NCBI GenBank assembly: GCA_030690415.1
Contig: JAUYGZ010000010.1
Span: 1-64,000 of the forward strand
From: a bacterium
Lineage (GTDB): Bacteria; Patescibacteriota; Gracilibacteria; JAUYGZ01
DNA length: 64,000 nt
Reading direction: 5' to 3'
Shown here: piece after piece, positions 25,271 through 32,717 of the stretch
How the letters are laid out: each line of letters starts with the position of its first letter
Numbering within the stretch: position 1 is the stretch's first letter
The notes under the pieces: generated by a model
The model's input: only the letters and a program-made list of their open reading frames with translations
Told to the model about the DNA's origin: nothing
The model's database searches: none
Program-made: the position numbers and the translations under genes

Positions 25271-25855
25271 TCATGAGGAATGAACGCGGATGTGATCCTG
25301 AATGATGTCAGCCAAAAGGCCCTTTATAGCCTCAGAATTCTGGGCCCCCTTATTCATCATGATTTGACTCTGAACCTTACTCAGGATGCTGGCGGCTTTT
25401 TTCGGACGACTCACGGATTCCATGTGTACATGGAGACCTGAAGATCGAATAAGATGGATATTCCCGAAATCCAAGAGAGATTGTTTGATACCCGCCTGAT
25501 CAATATCGACTGACTCAACCGATTCAAATTCTATCCGACTTGAGCTCTGTTTGAAAAACCCATCCCAAGCGGTGCTAATAATACTCGTATTGGTGACTAG
25601 CCAGGCATCGAGGTACCAGTCCAGAAAGGCATATATGGTGTAAAAGAAGACAATAAGGATCCACGCATAGCAGACGTAGCTGAGCGGACTAAAGAAACCT
25701 GCTATGAAAATTAGGACCAGCAGGGGAAGAATGTAGCCAAAGAGGGCAATTCTGATCATTTGTGAATGGACGGTGATCCAATGTCGGTGAATGGAATACA
25801 CCAGGATTTCGTTCTTTTCCAGGTACCGATCGAAGAGAAGTCGATTGAAGATCAT
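25271..25855 (-). CDS. PH-domain (bPH) membrane protein
   Basis: A protein of about 194 residues with two adjacent transmembrane helices (about residues 33-80) followed by a bacterial PH-like domain ('YLDAWLVTNTSIISTAWDGFF' and 'FESVESVDIDQAGIKQSLLDFGNIHLI'). A minus-strand -10-like TATACT at 25885-25880 would give a start site near 25873, which favours the ATG at 25855 over upstream GTG/ATG codons. The family's role is unclear. Confidence 0.8.
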   Translation of the reverse strand: MIFNRLLFDRYLEKNEILVYSIHRHWITVHSQMIRIALFGYILPLLVLIFIAGFFSPLSYVCYAWILIVFFYTIYAFLDWYLDAWLVTNTSIISTAWDGFFKQSSSRIEFESVESVDIDQAGIKQSLLDFGNIHLIRSSGLHVHMESVSRPKKAASILSKVQSQIMMNKGAQNSEAIKGLLADIIQDHIRVHSS

Positions 25856-25941
25856 TGAGGGTGATATGAGCTTGCAAGAAGTATACTGTCTCCAGCTCAT
25901 TGACGCCACAGTTTCTGAATCGTAGAATGACTTGGCTTTTT

Positions 25942-26026
25942 GCTCAGATGGTGGAATTGGTAGACACGCTAGCCTTAGGAGCTAGTAGCTTCGGCTGTGT
26001 GGGTTCGAGTCCCACTCTGAGCACCA
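25942..26026 (+). tRNA. tRNA-Leu (anticodon UAG)
   Basis: A class II tRNA of 85 nt with acceptor GCTCAGA/TCTGAGC, anticodon stem CTAGC/GCTAG with loop CTTAGGA (TAG), a long variable arm and encoded CCA. It is divergent from the next tRNA-Leu gene. Confidence 0.95.
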
Positions 26027-26072
26027 ATAAAATAACGATATCCGGTTCACGATAACTATAGAGTGTGTTAAA

Positions 26073-26157
26073 TGGTGCCCAAGGTGGGACTCGAACCCAC
26101 AATCCCGAGGGAACGCGATTTTGAGTCGCGCGCGTATACCAATTCCGCCACTTGGGC
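26073..26157 (-). tRNA. tRNA-Leu (anticodon CAA)
   Basis: A class II tRNA of 85 nt with acceptor GCCCAAG/CTTGGGC, anticodon stem CGCGA/TCGCG with loop CTCAAAA (CAA), a long variable arm and encoded CCA. Confidence 0.95.
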
Positions 26158-26182
26158 AAGAGTTCTGCCAAAGGATAGTATA

Positions 26183-27046
26183 TCAGCCTTCACTCACCCT
26201 CAACCCATAAAAATAGTAAGCGGTGTAGACGAGCAAAGGGAGGATGGGAACCCAAATTCCAAGAACAAGGGTTACAACACCAACGAGAAGAGTGGGGCAC
26301 AGGCAGGAAAAGGAGAGCTGATAGAAATAACGGTAAGGAGCTGTTTTCCCGATGAAGAAAAAAATGAGAAGTCCAAAGAAAGAAAAGAAAAACCCGAGGA
26401 CAATGGCCCCGAAAAAAATGTAAAGAAAGCTCATTATGGGCATCATTATCGTAGCCAGGTCAGTCAGCCAATCAATCAGAGCAGGAGATCGTTGAGTGAT
26501 AAAGCCTTCTAAAGAAGCTTTGTCAAAGTTCTCAGGGAGCTGCATTTCAAGATCAGAATACTGCCGTGTCAGAGATTGTTCCCCATCGGTGAACATCAGA
26601 CCATCACGAAAAAAATACAAACCGGCTTCTTGTGCTCTGTGGGTGGCATCCTCTGTGCCAAAGTCGGAAAAATTAAAATAAACTGGAAGGAGCGTTGATG
26701 AAGATCGCTTGTTGTCACTGATGAGCTGTCCTGAAGAGTTGAGTCCAATAAAAAATTTCCAGGATGAGGGGGCGACGGTCAACTGGGAATCCCGATAACT
26801 TCCTGAAAAAACTGGTGTCGTTTCACGGTAGAGTTCATTAAGAAACTCGGGTGTTAAGTTCACCGAGCGAAAAACGAACGAAACAGAGAAGACAGAAATG
26901 AACGCAAAGAGCAGAGACAGGAGGAAAAGAAAACTAACACTTCTCCAGAAGGAAACCTGAACAATGCGACGATAGAAGTCAGCATCTGTGCAGCTGAGCA
27001 GGAGACTTTTCAGCAATGATGGGCTGTATGATGGATCTGTCGACAT
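26183..27046 (-). CDS. DUF1189-like membrane protein
   Basis: A protein of about 287 residues. The N-terminal 'DADFYRRIVQVSFWRSVSFLFLLSLLFAF' matches the typical DUF1189 start. An extracytoplasmic segment (about residues 65-185) is followed by three or four C-terminal membrane helices. An in-frame TTG lies upstream, but the ATG at 27046 is preferred. Its function is unknown. It is 7 nt downstream of the TrmB-like fragment on the same strand, so they may be co-transcribed. Confidence 0.75.
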   Translation of the reverse strand: MSTDPSYSPSLLKSLLLSCTDADFYRRIVQVSFWRSVSFLFLLSLLFAFISVFSVSFVFRSVNLTPEFLNELYRETTPVFSGSYRDSQLTVAPSSWKFFIGLNSSGQLISDNKRSSSTLLPVYFNFSDFGTEDATHRAQEAGLYFFRDGLMFTDGEQSLTRQYSDLEMQLPENFDKASLEGFITQRSPALIDWLTDLATIMMPIMSFLYIFFGAIVLGFFFSFFGLLIFFFIGKTAPYRYFYQLSFSCLCPTLLVGVVTLVLGIWVPILPLLVYTAYYFYGLRVSEG

Positions 27047-27053
27047 AATTAAG

Positions 27054-27500
27054 CTACGCAAGTGACTTTGAATTCCAGGCAAGGTCGTGGATAGTTTTCA
27101 TGGTCTCCACGATGGCCGCATTTTCAATGAGAATCCCAAAGGGGTCGCTGCCCAGATTCATCATGAGCAGTTTATCCTCGTAGAGTGCAATACACGAATA
27201 CATCTGACCCTTTTTTTGAGGGATAAACTTTGTTCTTCGAAATTGTTTCTTATAAAAAGGCTTTAAATAAAGGTAAAATGGAGTTTCATGACAAATTGAA
27301 GAGATAATAATATGTCGTCTGGATAGCTCTTTAATAAAATCATCTATACATTGCTTCCCAAATTTCTCAACCAGATCTTCATGTGTCGCGAACTCTAAGA
27401 TTTCAGTTGAGCTGTCCAGGAGCTTTGAATAAGCCTGCTTGCAGGCTTTTGTCCCCTCGAAGAATGCAATTTTTGGAGCTGAGGTGAGAGGATTCTCCAC
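27054..27500 (-). CDS. TrmB-like regulator effector domain, HTH missing
   Basis: A 148-residue frame starting at a GTG. It resembles the C-terminal effector domain of TrmB-type regulators common in CPR genomes ('KIAFFEGTKACKQAYSKLLDSSTEILEF', with later 'MYSCIALYEDKLLMMNLGSDPFGILIENAAIVETMK'). The frame stays open for roughly 25 codons upstream without an ATG and then hits a stop, and no winged-helix segment is visible. The gene therefore looks truncated at its 5' end or is a stand-alone effector. It is divergent from xfp, which makes a role in regulating central metabolism tempting but unproven. Confidence 0.55.
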   Translation of the reverse strand: MENPLTSAPKIAFFEGTKACKQAYSKLLDSSTEILEFATHEDLVEKFGKQCIDDFIKELSRRHIIISSICHETPFYLYLKPFYKKQFRRTKFIPQKKGQMYSCIALYEDKLLMMNLGSDPFGILIENAAIVETMKTIHDLAWNSKSLA

Positions 27501-27666
27501 TTCCTTGAGCAGCTCTGAAATCGGAACAATATCACTCAGGAGGAATAGCCTGGGTGAGCAGGGCCGGAGGATTTACTGTATGCTGCAAGACGGAGTTTGA
27601 TCAAGCACAATCAATACAAAGCGGATGTGCAGGGTGCTATTCTGAAGCATACTTCATCACCTCATT

Positions 27667-30045
27667 ATGGTTTGGAGCAGGAAATATCCCTCCATCAGAC
27701 AGATTAAGAAATTTGTTGACGCAGCGAACTATCTTTCGGTTGCTCAGGTGTACCTAAAGGACAACGTTCTCTTAAGTGAGAAACTCAAGCCGGAACACAT
27801 CAAAGATCGTCTCCTGGGTCACTGGGGAACGGTCCCGGGCATTACCTTCACCTACGCGTTTTGCAATTACCTGATTAAGAAATATGAGCAAGAGATGCTC
27901 TTTGTCTTGGGACCGGGACACGGTTTTCCGGGACTCCAGTCCTGCTTGTTTCTCGAAAAATCTCTGACCAAGGTTTATCCCAAAAAAATCCCATACAATG
28001 AAAAAGGAATAGAGGAGATCGTGAAAAAATTCAGCTGGCCATATGGATACCCCAGCCACTCCAATCCCGGAGCACCGGGAGTGATCCTCGAAGGGGGAGA
28101 ATTGGGGTATGCTCTTTCAACCTCTTTTGGTTCGGTTCTCGATAATCCTGATTTGATTACGGTCTGTTTGATCGGAGATGGAGAGGCCGAGACGGGGCCA
28201 ACCGCCACAGCCTGGCATGCCAACAAATTCCTGGATCCCAAAACAAATGGAGCGGTACTGCCTATCCTTCATCTCAATGGGTACAAGATATCAGGTCCAA
28301 CTATCTTTGGACGCATGTCGAATAAAGATCTAGAGTCTCTCTTCTCAGGGTATGGATATTATCCCCTCATTGTAGATGGAAGAAAGCTCTATTACCCTAT
28401 GAGAAGAGCGATGGAAAAGGCTTACAAAATGATAAAAGCCATTCAGCGAAAGTCCAGAAAGGAAGGGGTAGGGCCAATTGTTGCTCCAAGATGGCCAATG
28501 ATTATTCTCAAGTCTCCAAAAGGCTGGACCGGCATTAAAAAAATTGGAACCCATATGATTGAAGGCAGCTGCCTCTCTCACCAAGTCCCCGCTAAGGACT
28601 GCAAAGAAAATGAACAAGAACTCGAGCTCGTGGAGAAATGGATGAGGTCCTATCATTTTGACCACCTTTTCTCACCTGAAAAAGGATTTTCGAAGACGAT
28701 CCAAGCCGTTATTCCGGATCAAAAGCTTTGTATGGGTCTCAACAAGCATGCTTTCGGAGGAGAAGTCATGAAAAAGATTATTCTTCCGGATGAGAAAACA
28801 ATGGAGATGAGACTGATCGAGCCGGGTCAGCTCAGTGGGAATTCCATGCACGAAGCAGGTGACTATCTGAAAGAAATTTTTGTTCTCAACCGAAAAAATA
28901 GAAATTTTCGAATTATGTCTCCAGACGAAACCTATTCAAATCGGATTAACGCCGTTTTCCAGGAGACTTCAAGAGCTTTCGTCTGGCCAATGCTACCACA
29001 GGATGAGGATTTGGCACCTGACGGACGAGTCATGGAAATGCTGAGTGAACACACTTTGCAGGGTTTTATGCAGGGCTATGTGCTGACTGGGAGACACGCT
29101 ATTTTTGCTTCATATGAGGCCTTCATTCAGATCGTAGGAAGTATGGTAGATCAGTATGCCAAATTCATAAAAGCATCTACGGAGTATTCCTGGAGAAAGC
29201 CTGTTCCATCTTTGAATTACATGCTATCCAGCTTAGGCTGGAGACAGGATCACAATGGATTTTCTCATCAAAACCCTGGTTTCATTGGAAACATGCTGAT
29301 GAAACATGGAAAATTTGTCTCAGTATATTTCCCTGCCGATGTGAATTCCATGTTGGTGACTATGGAAGACTGCTTCAACGATTTGAATAGGATCAATATC
29401 ATTGTTGCTGGAAAAAACTTCTTACCTCAGTGGAGGACACTTAAGGAAGCCAGACAGCAACAAAAGAAAGGGTTCGGAATTTGGGAGTTCGCGAGCCACA
29501 AAAATCCGGATATTGTGTTCGCTTCAGCGGGGGATTATCCGACTCAAGAAGCTCTTGCTGCCATCAATATGATCCGATTTCTCCTCCCAAAAGTAAAAGT
29601 ACGTTATGTGAATGTATCCGAACTTACTGCCCTCGGGCTTGGTGATGAGAACTATCGCATGACCACGAAGGATTTTGTCGATCATTTCACAAAAGATAAG
29701 CCGATCATCTTTAATTTTCATGGTTACCCATCAGTGATTACGAGAATGTTTTTTGGAAGAAGTTCAGCCAAAAGAGTTACCATCAATGGCTATACCGAAG
29801 AGGGATCCACTACAACACCCTTTGATCTTCAGGTCAGAAATGGAACTTCCCGATATCAGCTCGTCCTTCAGGCCTGTGAAAAATTGCACAAACGAAAAGT
29901 CATTCCCGCGAAAGAGTGTCATGAGTTGAAGAAAAAAATTGAGACGAAACTCAAAGAACATCATGACTATGTTATCGAAAGAGGCATCGATCCTCCTGAG
30001 CTGGCCAACTGGAAATGGGGAGAGTATCCGGCTGAGTTATCATAA
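27667..30045 (+). CDS. xfp: Phosphoketolase (xylulose-5-P/fructose-6-P)
   Basis: A 792-residue thiamine-diphosphate enzyme splitting xylulose-5-phosphate or fructose-6-phosphate to acetyl phosphate. Characteristic segments are 'LLGHWGTVPG', 'VLGPGHGFPG', the ThDP/Mg motif 'LIGDGEAETGPTATAWH', 'GRVMEMLSEH' and 'QDHNGFSHQNPG'. The length is normal. It is followed after 3 nt by acetate kinase, giving a two-step route from pentose phosphates to acetate with ATP. The start ATG follows CATCACCTCATT with no Shine-Dalgarno. Confidence 0.96.
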   Translation: MVWSRKYPSIRQIKKFVDAANYLSVAQVYLKDNVLLSEKLKPEHIKDRLLGHWGTVPGITFTYAFCNYLIKKYEQEMLFVLGPGHGFPGLQSCLFLEKSLTKVYPKKIPYNEKGIEEIVKKFSWPYGYPSHSNPGAPGVILEGGELGYALSTSFGSVLDNPDLITVCLIGDGEAETGPTATAWHANKFLDPKTNGAVLPILHLNGYKISGPTIFGRMSNKDLESLFSGYGYYPLIVDGRKLYYPMRRAMEKAYKMIKAIQRKSRKEGVGPIVAPRWPMIILKSPKGWTGIKKIGTHMIEGSCLSHQVPAKDCKENEQELELVEKWMRSYHFDHLFSPEKGFSKTIQAVIPDQKLCMGLNKHAFGGEVMKKIILPDEKTMEMRLIEPGQLSGNSMHEAGDYLKEIFVLNRKNRNFRIMSPDETYSNRINAVFQETSRAFVWPMLPQDEDLAPDGRVMEMLSEHTLQGFMQGYVLTGRHAIFASYEAFIQIVGSMVDQYAKFIKASTEYSWRKPVPSLNYMLSSLGWRQDHNGFSHQNPGFIGNMLMKHGKFVSVYFPADVNSMLVTMEDCFNDLNRINIIVAGKNFLPQWRTLKEARQQQKKGFGIWEFASHKNPDIVFASAGDYPTQEALAAINMIRFLLPKVKVRYVNVSELTALGLGDENYRMTTKDFVDHFTKDKPIIFNFHGYPSVITRMFFGRSSAKRVTINGYTEEGSTTTPFDLQVRNGTSRYQLVLQACEKLHKRKVIPAKECHELKKKIETKLKEHHDYVIERGIDPPELANWKWGEYPAELS

Positions 30046-30048
30046 AGT

Positions 30049-31122
30049 ATGAATAAAGAGCAGAATCCAATCCATCTGATGGTAAATGCCGGAAGTGCTA
30101 CTCACAAGTACAGCCTTTTTGAGGGATCGAAGAAACGGTTTTCCATCGTGTACGAGAAAGGGCTGAAAAAATCGCTCAAGAATTTTCTTAAGAATCAGGA
30201 AGTCAGAGATATTCTTCAGGACAGAGAAATTGTAGCCATGGCTTTCCGAATCGTTCATGGAGGCTCTCTGTTCATCAAGCCAACCCTTGTGAGCAGATCA
30301 GTTCTGAAGAAACTCAAATCATTAGATCACCTGGCCCCCCTTCACAATCCCCACGCAAGGAAACTCGTTGTGCAATCTGAAAAAATTCTTCCGAAGGCAA
30401 GAAAACTTCTCATTTTCGACACTGCATTTCATGCGACACTTCCGGAAGTAAACTGGCGATATGCGATCCCAAAAAAAATGGCAGATAAAAATCATCTTCG
30501 CCGCTACGGATTTCATGGCATTGTTTGTTCATCTATCGTACGGCAGCTCAAAGAAAAGAAAAAGTTGAAGAAGCGGTTGATTATTTGTCATCTGGGAAGT
30601 GGGTGCAGCGTGACGGCAGTGCTTAATGGACAGAGCATTGATACGAGCATGGGATTCACACCACTGGAAGGACTGGTGATGGGAACAAGAGCAGGGGACA
30701 TTGATCCGGGACTACTCCTCCACCTCGAACAGTCATTGAAGATGAAATCCAGAAAGCTATTTCACCTGCTTAATTTCGAATCAGGGCTCAAGGGACTGGC
30801 GGGGACGAATGATATGAGAGAGATTCTGAAAAAGGAAAAGAAAAGTAAAGATGCTCGATTGGCCCTTGAGATATTTTGCCAAAAAGCCGCGAAAGTCATC
30901 GCGGCTCAGATCGTCAGCTTAGGTGGTATTGATCAGTTGGTCTTTTCCGGAGGGATCGGGGAGAATTCAGCGGTGGTGAGAAAGAAGATCAAGGCTTATT
31001 TAAAACCCCTTACATTACGAGCTTCACTGGGGTCTTTCAAGTCTTCTTCAGTAAACATTCCAACGGTATCATCAGATGAATCCTCTGAAATGAACCGATT
31101 ACTTTTAGCTTTAAAGGGCTGA
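30049..31122 (+). CDS. ackA: Acetate kinase
   Basis: A 357-residue ASKHA-fold kinase converting acetyl phosphate and ADP to acetate and ATP. Visible motifs are VNAGSATHKY (N-terminal substrate Asn), 'FRIVHGG', FDTAFH, 'HLGSGCSVTAV', 'GTRAGDIDP' and 'FSGGIGEN'. It is somewhat shorter than the usual 400 residues and Lys-rich. It is directly coupled to xfp, so it conserves the energy of the phosphoketolase product. The last 127 nt overlap an antisense reading frame. Confidence 0.95.
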   Translation: MNKEQNPIHLMVNAGSATHKYSLFEGSKKRFSIVYEKGLKKSLKNFLKNQEVRDILQDREIVAMAFRIVHGGSLFIKPTLVSRSVLKKLKSLDHLAPLHNPHARKLVVQSEKILPKARKLLIFDTAFHATLPEVNWRYAIPKKMADKNHLRRYGFHGIVCSSIVRQLKEKKKLKKRLIICHLGSGCSVTAVLNGQSIDTSMGFTPLEGLVMGTRAGDIDPGLLLHLEQSLKMKSRKLFHLLNFESGLKGLAGTNDMREILKKEKKSKDARLALEIFCQKAAKVIAAQIVSLGGIDQLVFSGGIGENSAVVRKKIKAYLKPLTLRASLGSFKSSSVNIPTVSSDESSEMNRLLLALKG

Positions 31123-31571
31123 AAAGCATCGAGGTCAGGTTCAGTAGCATCGGGGTCGAGAGAGTCTGTCAGAGCTTTCGCTTCTGCCTCCCTCTGAACC
31201 AGGGACATTGCCTGATGGCACAAAAATTTATCAAGAATACTAATAAGCGACTTTTGATTATTTTTTAATCGGTGTGGACAATCTGAATCATACAGGAGAA
31301 TTATTTCAATCAAGCGTTCAACAATCTGAATAGCATCAATAATATCTAATTTTTCTGAGTTATTCTCGAGATGCTTTTTCAGAAAAGGGACAGATTTATT
31401 GGTGTTGGGATTCTGTGCTAATCGAAAAAGAAGATCTACTGTTAATTTTCGGATCTGTTGTAACTTTTGTGTAAGAGAATCACCGGCTCTCTTCTCAGGG
31501 GGGTGAGGACAACTTTGGGTTTTCTCCTGTGCTTTAAATCTTGAACTTGGAGATGCGGATAATGAAGCCAT
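30996..31571 (-). CDS. Hypothetical protein overlapping ackA antisense
   Basis: A 191-residue protein that I do not recognise. It has a Ser/Pro-rich start, a helical middle (about residues 35-145) and an acidic Asp/Glu/Ser-rich tail. The final 42 residues are encoded antisense to the end of ackA. The helical core has normal amino-acid composition and no signal or membrane segment. The antisense tail may be a read-through extension after loss of an original stop. The gene begins 20 nt downstream of the orphan initiator-tRNA half. Confidence 0.55.
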   Translation of the reverse strand: MASLSASPSSRFKAQEKTQSCPHPPEKRAGDSLTQKLQQIRKLTVDLLFRLAQNPNTNKSVPFLKKHLENNSEKLDIIDAIQIVERLIEIILLYDSDCPHRLKNNQKSLISILDKFLCHQAMSLVQREAEAKALTDSLDPDATEPDLDAFQPFKAKSNRFISEDSSDDTVGMFTEEDLKDPSEARNVRGFK

Positions 31572-31592
31572 AGATTAAGAATAAATCGAAAA

Positions 31593-31642
31593 TGGTTGCG
31601 GGGAGTGGATTCGAACCACTGACCTCCGGGTTATGAGCCCGA
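31593..31642 (-). pseudogene. Orphan 3' half of tRNA-fMet
   Basis: Identical to the anticodon-arm-to-CCA part of the initiator tRNA at 31975-32049, including anticodon CAT. The 5' half is replaced by a 14-nt perfect palindrome TCCGCCGCGGCGGA (31643-31656) and diverged sequence, with no pairing acceptor stem. A faint D-arm-like GAGCATTGG on the minus strand suggests it may once have been a full copy. Confidence 0.8.
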
Positions 31643-31709
31643 TCCGCCGCGGCGGACCAATGCTCAAACCTATGCAAGAAGTGTAGAGTCAAAACATAAG
31701 AATATCAAC

Positions 31710-31949
31710 TTACAAGACTCCTTTTCTTTTCAATTCATCCCTTCCTTTACCAGATTTGAACTCCTTTTCCCTTTTCATAGCTGCTGCACGAGAAGGGAGT
31801 GATTCAAAATAGACGAGCTCCCAATTCTCGTAACGACTGGTCCAATAAGATTCTCCATTATGGTGGCCTTCCACCCTGGAAACAAGGTCAGAAGTGTGTC
31901 CAATGTAAGTTCTTCCTTCATTATTTTTCAAAACGTAAGCCCAAAACAT
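31710..31949 (-). CDS. GIY-YIG nuclease family protein (UPF0213-like)
   Basis: A 79-residue single-domain GIY-YIG protein. The 'WAYVLKNNEGRTYIGHTSDLVSRV' motif contains the paired YVL...YIG and the catalytic Arg, and the C-terminal 'RAAAMKREKEFKSGKGRDELKRKG' is typical of stand-alone small GIY-YIG proteins. These are found singly in many CPR genomes; their activity is not established. It lies inside the interval bounded by the tRNA-fMet duplication. Confidence 0.9.
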   Translation of the reverse strand: MFWAYVLKNNEGRTYIGHTSDLVSRVEGHHNGESYWTSRYENWELVYFESLPSRAAAMKREKEFKSGKGRDELKRKGVL

Positions 31950-31974
31950 ATCCTCTAGTACACACTATTTCGAA

Positions 31975-32049
31975 TGGTTGCGGGGAGTGGATTCGAACCA
32001 CTGACCTCCGGGTTATGAGCCCGACGAGCTGCCACTGCTCTACCCCGCG
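31975..32049 (-). tRNA. Initiator tRNA-fMet (anticodon CAU)
   Basis: The sequence starts CGCGGGG and ends CCCCGC-A-ACCA, leaving the C1-A72 mismatch diagnostic of bacterial initiators. The anticodon stem carries the GGG/CCC pairs (TCGGG-CTCATAA-CCCGG region). CCA is encoded. Confidence 0.95.
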
Positions 32050-32174
32050 AAGGAATTGTAAAGAAAATGAAAGGAAAGATCAACAAATAAGGGCTCAGGA
32101 ACGCCAAAGAGCCATATTCATCGCGGCGGACCATTTCACATTAATAACTTAATCGGCGGTAACTCGCGGAAAGG

Positions 32175-32453
32175 TCAAAGATTCTTGCCGGAAAAGCGCT
32201 CCCAAAAGCTTCGAATCATACGAAGCGTCGGAGCAGCCAGCAGTAAAGCAAGAGCAGGGATAAGAGCATTGATAAGCGGTTGCGGGAGATCAAAACTCCA
32301 TATTACGGCGGCAATGATCAGGTAAGTGATGAGACTCAAAACAACACGCCGAGTCAGGGAAATTTCCCAGGCCTTATCAAGCTCAACCTTGCTATTCCTC
32401 CATTCAATAGCCTTTACTCTTTTTTTTAAAGCTTCTATTTCTTCTCTCGGCAT
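32175..32453 (-). CDS. Small two-TM membrane protein
   Basis: A 92-residue protein beginning with a charged coiled-coil-like helix (residues about 1-30) followed by two transmembrane helices (about 38-55 and 60-76) and a basic end. I do not recognise a family. A longer frame reaches into the tRNA-Leu gene upstream and translates tRNA sequence, so the ATG at 32453 is taken as the start. Confidence 0.65.
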   Translation of the reverse strand: MPREEIEALKKRVKAIEWRNSKVELDKAWEISLTRRVVLSLITYLIIAAVIWSFDLPQPLINALIPALALLLAAPTLRMIRSFWERFSGKNL

Positions 32454-32469
32454 GACGTAGAATAAAAGA

Positions 32470-32555
32470 TGGTGCCCGGGAGAGGACTCGAACCTCCACA
32501 AGCTAGGCTTACACGAACCTGAATCGTGCGCGTCTACCAATTCCGCCACCCGGGC
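32470..32555 (-). tRNA. tRNA-Leu (anticodon CAG)
   Basis: A class II tRNA of 86 nt with acceptor GCCCGGG/CCCGGGC, anticodon stem CACGA/TCGTG with loop TTCAGGT (CAG), a long variable arm and encoded CCA. It is the third leucine tRNA of the window. Confidence 0.95.
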
Positions 32556-32717
32556 AAAAGCTCAGTCTTCTGGCAAAAAATTTTCAATTTTTACCGGAAC
32601 CCTGTTCTCCGCTCCAGATCTTCACACCTCAGCTCTTACGCTCCGAAGCGCATTTGCTCGCAGGTTGTCACCCAGGCAAAAACTCACTGCCGGATCATTA
32701 TAGGGATTTCTCTTTAA

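Larger units (their letters stand above)
31591..31972 (-). mobile_element. GIY-YIG unit flanked by a duplicated initiator-tRNA 3' half
   Basis: A 52-nt exact direct repeat (31591-31642 and 31973-32024) covers the tRNA-fMet sequence from the anticodon stem to CCA, with a spacing of 382 nt. The upstream copy on the transcribed strand is a complete tRNA, and the downstream copy is an orphan 3' half. This is the arrangement left by site-specific integration into a tRNA 3' end. The only gene inside is a GIY-YIG nuclease. No integrase is present, so it could also be a segmental duplication or an element reduced to its endonuclease. Confidence 0.6.

Noticed and set aside
31643-31700. Second functional tRNA at the orphan fMet copy
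   Set aside because: The 5' half does not pair with the acceptor and T-side; a palindrome interrupts the D-arm region.
32454-32549. Coding extension through the tRNA-Leu gene
   Set aside because: The peptide is a translation of tRNA sequence; a complete class II tRNA cloverleaf is present.
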